From assembly GCF_001316435.1 (NCBI RefSeq), contig NZ_JXLL01000001.1, positions 186,001-250,000 of the forward strand: 64,000 nt of DNA, read 5' to 3'. Origin of the DNA: Caloranaerobacter sp. TR13. Its GTDB lineage: Bacteria; Bacillota; Clostridia; Tissierellales; Thermohalobacteraceae. Below, one piece after another: positions 1-9,452 of the stretch (position 1 is its first letter; each line of letters opens with the position of its first letter). The notes under the pieces were generated by a model. The model was not told the DNA's origin. It did no database searches and was given only the letters and a program-made list of their open reading frames with translations. A program made the translations under genes and the position numbers.

Positions 1-1
1 T

Positions 2-988
2 ATTAAAAATAAAATACCAAATTTTGAGAAAGTTTATGAAAGTCTTAAGGCAAATAACAATTTTATTGTACCTTTTGGGATTTATTCAAGCCCTATAGCT
101 TTAAACAGAAATGTGCTAAAGGAATTAAATATTCAAGAACCCTCTCTTGATTGGACAAGGCAGGATTATTTAGAAATAAAAGAAAAATGGTTGGAACGAG
201 AACCAAGATATTTTACAAGTGAAATGTATAAAGAATTGATTTGGAATGTGCTAGATGATTTAGAAATTATAGATGCAAAAAATAATAAAGTTAATGTTAA
301 TAACAAAAAGGTTATCGAATATATAAAAAGCTTAAGAAATGAAATTTTCTCTGGTAAATATATTTTAAATAAAAATTATACATATGAAAATTATTATAAA
401 ATGTTTTTTGTTAAGGATTCAGAAGAATACAAAGAAGCAATGAAATTGCAGAAATATTTTGATAGCCAAAACTTAAGAAGAATTTATTATAAGAAAGATG
501 CATTAAAATCATTAAAAAATGATATTGATATGGATATAAACGATATTATTGTTTTACCTCAAGTTTTATATGATGAAATGTTTGTTCAAGTTAATGGTTT
601 TATAGTAAATAAAAACGGGAAAAATATTCAGCTTGGACTTGAATTTTTAAATTATTTACTAAATGATGAAAATCAATTAGAAATGTACAGGACTAAAAGC
701 AATCCTTATCCAGTAAACAAAGAAATAGAAGAAAAAATTGAAGAAATAGAAAAGGCTAATGATGTCAATGAAAAATCTGTAGAATTGCGAAAATATATCT
801 TAGAGCAATTAAAAAATGGAAGATATAAACCATTTAAACATCAAAAAAGAATTTATTATGATATAAAGAAGTCGATAATATCTGAATTTACGAAATTTAT
901 CTTTGCAGATGAGCCTTATACAGATGAAGAGTTAAGTAGAGAATTACAGAAATTAGAGGATAAATTAAATATGTGGCTAAATGAATAA
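2..988 (+). CDS. Solute-binding protein, 5' end outside window
   Basis: The reading frame is open from base 2, so the gene enters from outside the window and its signal peptide is not seen. The visible part aligns along its whole length with the complete lipoprotein at 2535-3896: shared blocks include a PxxLNR segment, EPxLDWTRxDY, KNNKVNxNN, YEEYKEA-like stretches, and an almost identical C-terminus ending KLNMWLNE. That places it among extracellular binding proteins of sugar-type ABC transporters (family 1), which capture a ligand outside the cell for the permeases at 4088-5728. A GTG at 113 is a possible internal start but would cut off conserved sequence, so truncation by the window edge is preferred. 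The ligand is unknown. Confidence 0.8.
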   Translation: MKNKIPNFEKVYESLKANNNFIVPFGIYSSPIALNRNVLKELNIQEPSLDWTRQDYLEIKEKWLEREPRYFTSEMYKELIWNVLDDLEIIDAKNNKVNVNNKKVIEYIKSLRNEIFSGKYILNKNYTYENYYKMFFVKDSEEYKEAMKLQKYFDSQNLRRIYYKKDALKSLKNDIDMDINDIIVLPQVLYDEMFVQVNGFIVNKNGKNIQLGLEFLNYLLNDENQLEMYRTKSNPYPVNKEIEEKIEEIEKANDVNEKSVELRKYILEQLKNGRYKPFKHQKRIYYDIKKSIISEFTKFIFADEPYTDEELSRELQKLEDKLNMWLNE

Positions 989-1034
989 TTTATCATAAGT
1001 ATTATTATGCAATAACAAAGGGGTAATTTATTAG

Positions 1035-2507
1035 ATGATGATTATATCGATTATAGTTTTTTTCGTATTTTTATTTATTTTAACAATGATAATTAAGTTA
1101 CAAAAACAAGTATATTTTGGAGTTATTGCAATCTTTTTGTTTTTAATCATTGGGCTAATATATTTAGAAAGTAATACTGTATCTATAAAAAGCTTTTTAA
1201 AAGAGGAACAGAGCATAGAACAATCTAACCAAAGATATATTGAAGATTTTATGTTTATTTATAAAAGTATTAAAGAAGGATATTCATATCTAGAAGAAAA
1301 ACAGGAAAAGTATGGATTCGATTGGGAAGAATTGAAAAATGAGACATTAGAAGAAGTTATGTCTTGTAAAGATGATAAAACATTTTTTAGAATTATTACT
1401 AAATTTTTAGCAAATTTACATGATGGTCACACATATGTCATGCAACCTTTAAATTCAGTTAAAGCTTTACCAATAGTCATCGAAAAAATAGAGGATAAAT
1501 TTGTAGTAAGTAAAACATATTTTGATAAGTATCCTAAAATTAAGAAAGGATATGAAGTTGTATCAATTAATGGTATAAAATTAAAAGAAATAATTGAAAC
1601 ATCTGAAAAGTATATTACAGGTTCAACTGAAAGACAAGCTGAAAAGAAAAGGCTGATACATATCTATGAAACTTTGAATTTCTTTATCGAAGAGAATATT
1701 GATTATACTAAGAAAGCAAAACTGCTTTTAAAAGATGCGAGTGGAAATTTGATCGAAGTGAAAGTGGAATGGATTAGTTATAGTGATTATTACAAATTAT
1801 ATTTAGGAGATGTACCTAAACTTGAGGTTAAATGGTTAGATGAGGATAAAAAAATAGCTTATCTGGCTATTAGATCATTTGCAGTAGAAGGTAATAATGA
1901 ATTTCTTGAATTTATTGATAAAGTGTTTAAGGATTATAGTGAAATGAAAGGGCTTATTATAGACATTAGAAGTAATCAAGGTGGTTTGAGCTACTTTTCA
2001 AATTATTTAATTAGGTATTTAATAGACAGTCCAATAGCGGATTTAAAATATAGATTTAAATTATCCGAAGCTTTTCATAAACTTCATTATATGGGTAGTG
2101 TTTTTAATGGAGTAGAAGGTTATACCGAATGGATAGATGATGGTTTAATAAAACCTAAGTCGAATAACGTAGCAGATATACCCAAGATATTACTTATAGA
2201 TGAGCTTACATTTAGTGCTGCAGATAGACTAGCTTCAATTATAGCTGATTACGAAATAGCAACGATAGTTGGAGAAAATGGTACAGGTGGGGGAAGTGGA
2301 GAGCCGATAAGAACAAAACTTCCTAATACTAGGTGGTATTTTTCATATTCAGCAATGCAAATAAAACGTAAAAATGAAGCTTTAATAGAAGGAAATGGAG
2401 TAGAGCCGAATATTCTCGTTAAAAGAAATTTTGATGATTTTATAGAGAATCAAGATACAGTTTTAAAAAAAGCTATTGAAATAATTGAAAACGAAATTGA
2501 ATATTAA
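1035..2507 (+). CDS. Membrane-anchored S41 family peptidase
   Basis: This 490-residue protein begins with two hydrophobic segments (about residues 1-20 and 25-45), then a domain outside the membrane. The C-terminal half shows the S41 (C-terminal processing/Tricorn-core) fold: a GLIIDIRSNQGG block near residue 310, the nucleophile region ELTFSAADRLAS near residue 395, and VGENGTGGGSGE after it. The family is serine peptidases that trim or degrade proteins at the cell surface. A PDZ-like region may lie around residues 150-200 (KKGYEVVSINGIKL), as in CtpA relatives. It sits between two paralogous binding proteins and in the same direction, with about 45 nt on the upstream side and 27 nt downstream, so it is probably co-transcribed. 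Its substrate is unknown; a peptide or protein handled by the neighbouring transporter is an inference. Confidence 0.85.
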   Translation: MMIISIIVFFVFLFILTMIIKLQKQVYFGVIAIFLFLIIGLIYLESNTVSIKSFLKEEQSIEQSNQRYIEDFMFIYKSIKEGYSYLEEKQEKYGFDWEELKNETLEEVMSCKDDKTFFRIITKFLANLHDGHTYVMQPLNSVKALPIVIEKIEDKFVVSKTYFDKYPKIKKGYEVVSINGIKLKEIIETSEKYITGSTERQAEKKRLIHIYETLNFFIEENIDYTKKAKLLLKDASGNLIEVKVEWISYSDYYKLYLGDVPKLEVKWLDEDKKIAYLAIRSFAVEGNNEFLEFIDKVFKDYSEMKGLIIDIRSNQGGLSYFSNYLIRYLIDSPIADLKYRFKLSEAFHKLHYMGSVFNGVEGYTEWIDDGLIKPKSNNVADIPKILLIDELTFSAADRLASIIADYEIATIVGENGTGGGSGEPIRTKLPNTRWYFSYSAMQIKRKNEALIEGNGVEPNILVKRNFDDFIENQDTVLKKAIEIIENEIEY

Positions 2508-2534
2508 AGTATTTAGGATTATTAAGGTGGGGGT

Positions 2535-3896
2535 ATGAAGATGAAAAGAGTAATTGTTATAATCTTATGCTTAATCCTATTATTATCGGTAAATGGATGT
2601 ACTACTGTAAAGGATAGTACAAATGTTGATAATCAAGGTAATAAAGGTAAGGAAATTACAATATTAATAGATAACTATTTTTATTCTAAAATTAAATTCG
2701 CATTTAATACTTTAGATTTATATAAACGTAAGTTTGAAAGAGAAAAAGGAGTAAAGGTAAATTTTGATGTGATAGATATAAGTGATTATGAAAAATACCA
2801 GAAAAAGTTAAATTCAAAATTATATTTAAAAGATGGACCTACGTTAATATATGTTTCAATATGGGATTTTTATAAACCTTTAACTGAAAAAGGTATTGCT
2901 TTAAAAGTGAAAGATAAATTAAAAAATTATGAAAAGATATATGATAGTGTTAAAGATGAAGGTGGTTTTTTTGTACCAATAGGTATGTATCATTATCCTA
3001 TAACCTTAAATAGAAAGGTATTTGAACAATTAGGGATAGAAGAACCAGGATTAGATTGGACTAGAGAAGATTATTTTAATATCAGAGAAAAATGGTTAAC
3101 TCAGGAGCCAAGAAATTTTACATTGATTTTATATAAAGAGCTTGTGGCAAATATTATGGAAGAGTTAGATATATATGATATTAAAAATAATAAAGTTAAT
3201 ATTAATAACTCTAGAGTTATAGAATACACAAAGAATTTGAGGGATGAAATACATTCTGGTAAATATATTTTGAAAAATAACTATACATTTGAAAATTATT
3301 ATAAAATGCTATTTGTAAAAGAATCAGAGGAATATAAGGAAGCAAATGAATCGTATTGGTATAATGATACTGACAATTTAAGAAGACGATTTTATGATAA
3401 AAATGCACTAAAGTCTCTTCGTATCGGTGTTGATATGGATATTGATGATTATATTATATTACCGCAGGTGATTTATGAATTAGAAAAACTTAGGGTATGG
3501 GGATTTATTGTAAATAAAAATGGGAAAAATGTTGATTTAGGTTTAGAATTTATAGACGGTTTATTAAGTGATGAAGTTCAGCTAGAAATGTTTAGAGAAA
3601 AGTATGATTATTCTTATCCTGTAAATAAAGATATAGAAGAAGAAATTGAGGAAATAGAAAAAGCTAACTATGTAAATGAAAGAGCAGTTGCATTAAGGAA
3701 GTATATACTAACAAGAATAAAAAATGGTGCTTATAAGTCATCAAATGAATATGGTAAGATGTATAAAATTATAAAGGAAGAATTAATAAAAGAAATGACA
3801 AAGTTTGTATTTGCAGATGAACCTTATTCAGATGAAAAGCTAAGTAGAGAATTGCAGAAATTAGAAGATAAATTAAATATGTGGTTAAATGAGTGA
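2535..3896 (+). CDS. Extracellular solute-binding lipoprotein
   Basis: This 453-residue protein starts with a lipoprotein signal: basic MKMKR, a hydrophobic stretch, then a lipobox ending VNGC at residue 22. The rest resembles family 1 binding proteins of ABC importers, with ITILID-type first strand and a PIGMYHYPITLNR block. It is a clear paralogue of the truncated gene at 2-988. Two ATGs (2535 and 2541) fit the AAGGTGGGGG ribosome binding site. The next genes are the two permeases, after a 190 nt gap that contains no obvious terminator. The C-terminal third is highly charged and helical, which is unusual for sugar-binding proteins. The ligand cannot be told from sequence. Confidence 0.85.
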   Translation: MKMKRVIVIILCLILLLSVNGCTTVKDSTNVDNQGNKGKEITILIDNYFYSKIKFAFNTLDLYKRKFEREKGVKVNFDVIDISDYEKYQKKLNSKLYLKDGPTLIYVSIWDFYKPLTEKGIALKVKDKLKNYEKIYDSVKDEGGFFVPIGMYHYPITLNRKVFEQLGIEEPGLDWTREDYFNIREKWLTQEPRNFTLILYKELVANIMEELDIYDIKNNKVNINNSRVIEYTKNLRDEIHSGKYILKNNYTFENYYKMLFVKESEEYKEANESYWYNDTDNLRRRFYDKNALKSLRIGVDMDIDDYIILPQVIYELEKLRVWGFIVNKNGKNVDLGLEFIDGLLSDEVQLEMFREKYDYSYPVNKDIEEEIEEIEKANYVNERAVALRKYILTRIKNGAYKSSNEYGKMYKIIKEELIKEMTKFVFADEPYSDEKLSRELQKLEDKLNMWLNE

Positions 3897-4087
3897 TTAT
3901 AAGGTGATGTGTAATAAATGTTAAAAAATAGTAATAATCACTTTGAGATGCAGGATTATTTTAACAATAATAGAATTATATAATAAATTGAGAATAAATT
4001 ATCAAATTTAAAAATTAAAGTAGTTTTAATATATTTGTAAAATTCAAAATATTCAAACTTGAACGAAAGTAGAACTTGAGGTGGGGT

Positions 4088-4912
4088 ATGTTAAAAAAAC
4101 TAAGAAAATCTAAAGGTTTTTTATTTATATTACCGAGTTTAATAGGCTTTTCAATATTATACGTTATTCCCTTTATTGGGGGTTTAAAATATTCCGTAAG
4201 CAGAAGTGGTTTTGATGATACTTTTGTTGCATTTAAGAACTATAATGATGTGTTTAAGAGCAATGCATTTAATTTAGCACTAAAGAATACAGCATTATTT
4301 ATGGGTATTGCTATACCACTAATTATTGTTATTTCTTTTATATTAGCTTTAATAATTTATGAAATAAAAGCACCAAAGTTTATAAAACTATTTATTATAC
4401 TTCCTATGGCGATACCTTCAGGTACAGTAGCAGGTTTCTTCAGAAAAGTGTTTGGATTTGGAGGATTTAATCTGATAGATACAGAGTATGCAATGATAGT
4501 AGTAATATTAATATTTATCTGGAGAAATACGGGTTATAATCTGATAATATATCTAGCTGGACTGTCTCAACTTAAAAAAGAAATAATAGAAGCTTCTATG
4601 ATTGACGGAGCGAATTACTTTCAGAGGTTAAGGCATATTATCATTCCGCTTATTACACCAACGACAGTATTTGTTGGAATAGTAACTATAATCAATTCAT
4701 TTAAAGTATTTAAAGATATATTTATACTACAAGGAAGCTATCCAAACCCTAAAATATATATGTTACAGCATTATATGAATAACAAATTTAGAGACCTTCA
4801 GTATGAGAAACTAACATCTGCAGCTTATGTATTTGCAATAGTAATATTTGCTTTTGCTTTCTTATTATTCCTTATTGATAAAAAGCATGCAAAAAGAGTA
4901 GGTGAAAGTTAA
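4088..4912 (+). CDS. ABC transporter permease, MalF/UgpA type
   Basis: This is a six-helix inner-membrane permease of the binding-protein-dependent sugar family (CUT1). The EAA loop that docks the ATPase is visible as EASMIDGANYFQRLRHIIIPLITP near residues 163-186. The ATG at 4088 is preferred because GAGGTGGGG lies just upstream; a longer TTG start at 4076 would overlap that site. It is immediately followed by its partner permease with no intergenic base. No ATP-binding subunit is encoded in this cluster, so it must use one from elsewhere, as CUT1 systems served by a shared MsmK/MsiK ATPase do. Confidence 0.9.
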   Translation: MLKKLRKSKGFLFILPSLIGFSILYVIPFIGGLKYSVSRSGFDDTFVAFKNYNDVFKSNAFNLALKNTALFMGIAIPLIIVISFILALIIYEIKAPKFIKLFIILPMAIPSGTVAGFFRKVFGFGGFNLIDTEYAMIVVILIFIWRNTGYNLIIYLAGLSQLKKEIIEASMIDGANYFQRLRHIIIPLITPTTVFVGIVTIINSFKVFKDIFILQGSYPNPKIYMLQHYMNNKFRDLQYEKLTSAAYVFAIVIFAFAFLLFLIDKKHAKRVGES

Positions 4913-5728
4913 ATGAAAAGAATACTGCTTGTACTAATTTTTTTAATATCTCTTTTATACATATTTCCGATAATATATACATTTACGAATTCTTTTATGA
5001 CAGAAAATCAGATTAATACTGAAAATGTACATATTATTCCTGATGAATTTAATTTACAACAGTATTATTCTATTGTAACTAATAAAGCAGAATATTTTAA
5101 ATTCTTTATGAACTCTGTCAAGTTAACGGTAATTATAATAGCTGGTCAAATAGTAATAGGAATTTTTGCAGCATTTGCTTTTGCTAAGATGGAGTTTCCT
5201 GGAAGAGATTTGATATTTGTAATATATATTTTAGCAGTATTACTTCCATTTCAAGTTACTTTAGTACCTAATTATCTTGTACTAGACAAAATACATAGAG
5301 TGTTGAATATAAAAATACTCGATACACATATGGCAATTATTTTACCAGGCATTTTTTCATCATTTGGAGTTTTTTTATTAAGACAGTTTGTAAGAGGCAT
5401 ACCTAATGATGTAATTGAAGCGGCAAGAATTGATGGAGCAGGGTATGGAAGAATTTTATTCAAAGTAGTTTTACCTTTGATAAAACCTGCAGTTTTTTCA
5501 CTGGTTATTCTTACTTTTATAGATAATTGGAACTTAATTGAACAGGCTATTATTTTTATAGATACTCCTTCTAAGCTGCCGTTATCAGTGTTTTTAGAGA
5601 ATATTTTCTATGATGATTATAAAGTTTTTTATGCTGGTGCTGTGCTTTACATTGTTCCTGCTTTATTAATATTTATTAAAGGTGAAGAGTATCTGAAAGA
5701 GGGTTTGACAATAGGGGGAATGAAGTGA
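4913..5728 (+). CDS. ABC transporter permease, MalG/UgpE type
   Basis: This 271-residue membrane protein is the second permease of the pair. It carries the EAA loop EAARIDGAGYGRILFKVVLPLIKP around residues 170-193, a hallmark of MalG-type subunits. Its start codon directly follows the stop of the first permease, showing tight translational coupling. Near the C-terminus the usual family sequence (GLTxGAVK) appears as GLTIGGMK. The stop codon overlaps the start of the HlyD-like gene, which ties the importer to an adaptor protein normally found in export systems. Confidence 0.9.
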   Translation: MKRILLVLIFLISLLYIFPIIYTFTNSFMTENQINTENVHIIPDEFNLQQYYSIVTNKAEYFKFFMNSVKLTVIIIAGQIVIGIFAAFAFAKMEFPGRDLIFVIYILAVLLPFQVTLVPNYLVLDKIHRVLNIKILDTHMAIILPGIFSSFGVFLLRQFVRGIPNDVIEAARIDGAGYGRILFKVVLPLIKPAVFSLVILTFIDNWNLIEQAIIFIDTPSKLPLSVFLENIFYDDYKVFYAGAVLYIVPALLIFIKGEEYLKEGLTIGGMK

Positions 5729-7023
5729 TGGAAAATAGAGTGATTAAAGCGGCAAAAAATATAGTAGTAAGTTTTTTCGCTCTTGTATTTATAATGGGCT
5801 TTTTTTCAAAATCAATAGTTAATTTATTCTTACCAAAGGTCCAAGCTGTAACTGCTATGAAGGGTTCATTTGAAAGAAGTGTTGAACTTGAAGGTACTAT
5901 AGAACCAAAAGAAATATATAAAGTAAGGCTTGGTAGTAGTGTAATCATAGATGAATATTTTGTTAAAATAGGACAAGAAGTAAAAGTTGGTGATCCTATT
6001 TTTAAAATAAATAATGAGTATGGTTTCAAGGGAGAAGATGAACAAATAGAAGATCTTAAGCTTTTGCTTGAAAAGGAAGAGCTTAGATTAGAAAGATTAA
6101 AAAGTGATTCGTTCATTATAGATGAGAAGAATATTAAAATATTAGAAGATAAAATACAATATCAAAAAAATGAGATTTTAAAGCTAGAGAAGTTATACGA
6201 ATCAGGTGCGGTAAATTATTCAACATTAGAACAAAGTAAAGAGAGTCTTAAAGAATTACAAAATAATCTAGAAATTAAAAAGTTATTACTTGAAGAAAAG
6301 AAAAAGGAGAATTCATTTGAAGTTAAAGAGGTAGAAAATAATATAAAGCAGTTCAAAAGGAAAATATCTGAAATCGAGAAGAAAAAGAAATTTTATTCTA
6401 AGGTTGGAGATGATGGAATTTACTATTCAGATGTTGATGGTGTAATATTAAGCATAAATCAAACGAATAGGATACTAGGTAAAGATACTACAATTGTTGA
6501 AATCGGTAAAGTGAACGGGTATGATTCAGTAAAACTTGTAGCTTATGTACCTGATAAGTATTATTATTTTGTTAAAAATGCAGTAAGAATCAAGATAGAA
6601 ACAGAAAATAAAAAGTTTGTTCCCGAAAGTGCGAAGATTGTAAATGTAAGTGAAGTAGCAGAGAACAAATTGATAGAAATTGAAGCTGTATTTGAAGATG
6701 AAGCCCAAGGAGTTCCTGTGTTAGGGCAAAAACTGCAAGGAAAAATTTCAAAAAAATACAAGAAAGAAAATACTATTCCAAAGGCTGCTGTTGTTCCGTA
6801 TGATGGATATGGTGCAGGTAAAGAAGGATATGTTTATGTAATAGAAGAGAAAAAAGGTATTTTAGGTACTGAATATATTGCACGAAAAGTAGATGTAACA
6901 ATGTTGGTGGTTGGAGATAATCAAGTTTGTGTAAGAGGTCTTGAAACATTTGAAAAGCCTAGGGTAATTACAAATTTGTCATATAAGATTAAGGATGGAG
7001 TGAAAGTACATCTATGGGAATAA
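5728..7023 (+). CDS. HlyD/RND-type membrane-fusion adaptor protein
   Basis: This 431-residue protein has one N-terminal membrane segment (about residues 10-32), a biotinyl-lipoyl-like half-motif (KVRLGSSVIIDEYFVKIGQEVKVGDPIFKI), a long coiled-coil region (about residues 100-225) rich in Glu, Lys and Leu, and a return lipoyl-like and beta-barrel part. That is the architecture of membrane-fusion proteins which, in Gram-positives, pair with MacB-type ABC exporters. The ATG at 5728 overlaps the upstream stop codon (TGATG), and its own end overlaps the next gene. Coupling of such an adaptor to sugar-type importer permeases is unusual. Confidence 0.85.
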   Translation: MENRVIKAAKNIVVSFFALVFIMGFFSKSIVNLFLPKVQAVTAMKGSFERSVELEGTIEPKEIYKVRLGSSVIIDEYFVKIGQEVKVGDPIFKINNEYGFKGEDEQIEDLKLLLEKEELRLERLKSDSFIIDEKNIKILEDKIQYQKNEILKLEKLYESGAVNYSTLEQSKESLKELQNNLEIKKLLLEEKKKENSFEVKEVENNIKQFKRKISEIEKKKKFYSKVGDDGIYYSDVDGVILSINQTNRILGKDTTIVEIGKVNGYDSVKLVAYVPDKYYYFVKNAVRIKIETENKKFVPESAKIVNVSEVAENKLIEIEAVFEDEAQGVPVLGQKLQGKISKKYKKENTIPKAAVVPYDGYGAGKEGYVYVIEEKKGILGTEYIARKVDVTMLVVGDNQVCVRGLETFEKPRVITNLSYKIKDGVKVHLWE

Positions 7024-8060
7024 GAAAAGTTATTTTATTAGCTTTGATAGTAGTGTTATCTTTCAGTTCATATATGTACTTGAAAGAAAAATATAATCCT
7101 ATGGCTATAGAATTAAGGTTTAGAGGAGATTTGGAAAAAGAAGAGTTTCAAAAGATTAAAAAAGGACTATATCTGAATATTTATTCAGTAAACTATTCAA
7201 TGAAATATAAGAAACATACTCTTGTAATGACAACTGGGATGGATACTCAGTTAATTGACATACCGATTATTCATGGCGAGTTTATAACAGATTCAGAAAG
7301 AAAAGTTGCAGTGATAGGGGATAAAGTAGCAGATTTTTATTTTAAAGTAGAAGATGCTGTTGGAAAGAGAATAAAAATATTTGAAAATGAATATGAAATA
7401 ATAGGTATTGTTAAAAATAGTGATGTTATTTATATACCATTTAATAAAAAATTTTTTAAATTAGACTGGGATAAAAAGATATTCAGATATGTATCTTATG
7501 ATAAAGATGTATCGTATTTTAAAATTGATAAAGTAGTTAGTCAGCTTTCAGCTTTAGGATTAGATGTGTATGATATTGTTGTTTATAAAGAAAAAATATA
7601 TGGGTATATAAATGTAATAATTTTTGCTATTTTATACGTATTGTTTGATTTTGCTATGAAACTATACAGGCGTATAAAAAGGGAAAGTATTACTTTGCTT
7701 CAAGGGTATATGGAAAAAAGAAGAATCAAAGAATGGTATGAATATATTTTAGAAGAGAAGAAAGGCATGTTAAAGATTTTGGCGCATTGTACTATATTTG
7801 TTTTTATAGTTATAGGGATATTTAAGGTGATACCATATTTAACTATTTCTCCTTCAAGTATTCCTGACAATATATTTTCTTTATACAGTATTTTAAGAGT
7901 TTTTAAATACAAATATAGTAAATTTATATTACACCTTAATAATGGTTATAGTGCAATAATGATAGATGTAATAATAATCAATACAATTTTTTTATTAATA
8001 ATTACAGGAATAGTATTAAATATAACGTTAAAAAAGGTAAAACAAGGAAAATCTTTCTAA
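7014..8060 (+). CDS. MacB-like periplasmic-core membrane protein
   Basis: The 348-residue product starts with one membrane helix (about residues 5-22), followed by an extracellular domain resembling the MacB periplasmic core: the stretch VAVIGDKVADFYF followed by VGKRIKIFENEYEIIGIVK is typical. Three further membrane segments follow (about 195-215, 255-275 and 310-335). The usual FtsX permease helices with their conserved motifs are not evident, so it may be a divergent or degenerate MacB/FtsX-type permease. It overlaps the end of the HlyD-like gene by 10 nt, so the two products very likely work together. No ATPase follows; the next gene belongs to another unit. Confidence 0.6.
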   Translation: MGIRKVILLALIVVLSFSSYMYLKEKYNPMAIELRFRGDLEKEEFQKIKKGLYLNIYSVNYSMKYKKHTLVMTTGMDTQLIDIPIIHGEFITDSERKVAVIGDKVADFYFKVEDAVGKRIKIFENEYEIIGIVKNSDVIYIPFNKKFFKLDWDKKIFRYVSYDKDVSYFKIDKVVSQLSALGLDVYDIVVYKEKIYGYINVIIFAILYVLFDFAMKLYRRIKRESITLLQGYMEKRRIKEWYEYILEEKKGMLKILAHCTIFVFIVIGIFKVIPYLTISPSSIPDNIFSLYSILRVFKYKYSKFILHLNNGYSAIMIDVIIINTIFLLIITGIVLNITLKKVKQGKSF

Positions 8061-8114
8061 TCTGTTTTGAAAGTTGAATTCCAGGGTATATACGAAACAT
8101 ATTAATAACTGTTA

Positions 8115-8123
8115 TGTTATAAT
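8115..8123 (+). promoter_or_regulatory. Extended -10 promoter for nfeD-floA
   Basis: The sequence TGTTATAAT is a perfect extended -10 element for the vegetative sigma factor, 22 nt before the nfeD start. The -35 region at the expected distance is poor, which is tolerable with an extended -10. It separates the nfeD unit from the transport locus upstream. Confidence 0.5.
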
Positions 8124-8144
8124 TTAAACAAGGGAGGTGAAAAA

Positions 8145-9431
8145 TTGAAATTAAGAAAGGTAGCAGCTTTTTTTATTTTATTAATTTTAGTATTAGGTTC
8201 AATTTCAGCATATTCAGATAAAGGAAATGATGTATATGTAATACCAGTAAAGGGGGAGATAAATAAGGCCACATACCAGTTTGTAAAAACACAGGTTGAA
8301 GAAGTTTCTAAATACCGACCTGCTGCGATAATATTTGAAATAGATACATATGGTGGTTTTATAGATAAGGCTATAGATATTAAGGACGTGATTATAAATA
8401 TTGATATACCGACTATTTCGTTTGTAAATACTAAAGCGGAGTCCGCTGGAGTTCTTATTACTATAGCTGGAGAGAAAATAGTTATGGCAGAAGGTTCTAC
8501 TATAGGTTCTGCTGAAACGATACCGAATACAGAAAAAATTATGTCAATGTGGATAAGTACTCTAAAAACTGTTGCAGAACAAAGAGGAAGAGATAAAGAA
8601 CTGGTAGCTGCTATGGCTGATAAGGATATTGAAATAAAAGGACTAGTAAAAAAAGGAGAGTTATTAAATCTAAACTATAAAGAAGCTAAGCAATTAGGAT
8701 TTGCTGATTATGTATCTAATGATTATGATGATATGTTAAATTATTTCAATATTGATTACAATAAAGTTATAAAGATAAATACTGATTTAAGAACAAATAT
8801 AGCCAAATATCTAACTAATCCATATGTAGGTATACTACTTATTTCACTTGGATTTTTAGGTTTTGTTATTGAGATGTTTACACCAGGTTTTGGTGTAGGT
8901 GGAACATTGAGTTTAATTTCATTTTCATTATATTTTGGAGGTAATATTATAGCTGGCAACTCTGGATGGGGTGTAGTTATAATATTTTTAGCTGGTATAG
9001 CTTTGCTGCTAATAGAAGCTGCTATACCTGGGTTTGGAATACCAGGAATAGGTGGAATAATTTGTATCATTATAAGTATAGTATTGACTTCTGGATCTGT
9101 AGAAAGTGCAGTGGTTTCACTGGGTATAGCTATCATATTGACAGTTTTAGTTACTGTACTTTTGGTAAAATACGGTCAAAGAAGTCCTTATTTAGACAAG
9201 ATAGTATTGAGGACAAAGCAAAACAATGAAAAAGGTTATATAGGGGTTGAATCTAAGAAAGAATATGTAGGTAAGGAAGGAATAGCTATATCTTTACTTA
9301 GGCCAGCAGGAATTATAGATATAGAAGGAAATAGGGTTGATGCTGTTTCTGAAGGTGCTTTTATAGAAAAGGGAGCTAGAGTTAAAGTAATTAAAGTTGA
9401 AGGACCAAGAGTTGTTGTTAAGAAAATATAA
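8145..9431 (+). CDS. nfeD: NfeD family membrane serine peptidase-like protein
   Basis: This is a long-form NfeD protein (428 residues) starting at TTG with GGGAGGTG 6-7 nt upstream. After a signal peptide or anchor comes a ClpP/Crotonase-fold peptidase-like domain; IDTYGG (about 67-72) and the AESAGVLI block around residue 100 contain the expected Ser. Five membrane segments occupy about 225-335, and an OB-fold-like NfeD tail closes the protein (about 355-428). NfeD proteins partner with flotillins in membrane microdomains, and here the flotillin gene follows 21 nt downstream, supporting the call. Confidence 0.92.
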   Translation: MKLRKVAAFFILLILVLGSISAYSDKGNDVYVIPVKGEINKATYQFVKTQVEEVSKYRPAAIIFEIDTYGGFIDKAIDIKDVIINIDIPTISFVNTKAESAGVLITIAGEKIVMAEGSTIGSAETIPNTEKIMSMWISTLKTVAEQRGRDKELVAAMADKDIEIKGLVKKGELLNLNYKEAKQLGFADYVSNDYDDMLNYFNIDYNKVIKINTDLRTNIAKYLTNPYVGILLISLGFLGFVIEMFTPGFGVGGTLSLISFSLYFGGNIIAGNSGWGVVIIFLAGIALLLIEAAIPGFGIPGIGGIICIIISIVLTSGSVESAVVSLGIAIILTVLVTVLLVKYGQRSPYLDKIVLRTKQNNEKGYIGVESKKEYVGKEGIAISLLRPAGIIDIEGNRVDAVSEGAFIEKGARVKVIKVEGPRVVVKKI

Positions 9432-9452
9432 TTTTTAAGGAGGGTATTTTTA

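Noticed and set aside
5676-6116. Minus-strand 146-codon frame over the start of the HlyD-like gene
   Set aside because: Serine-rich complement of a lysine/glutamate-rich coding region; the plus-strand gene is well supported by family motifs and coupling.
1-8060. Hidden ATP-binding subunit for the ABC permeases
   Set aside because: No Walker A, LSGGQ or Walker B pattern occurs in any frame of this part.
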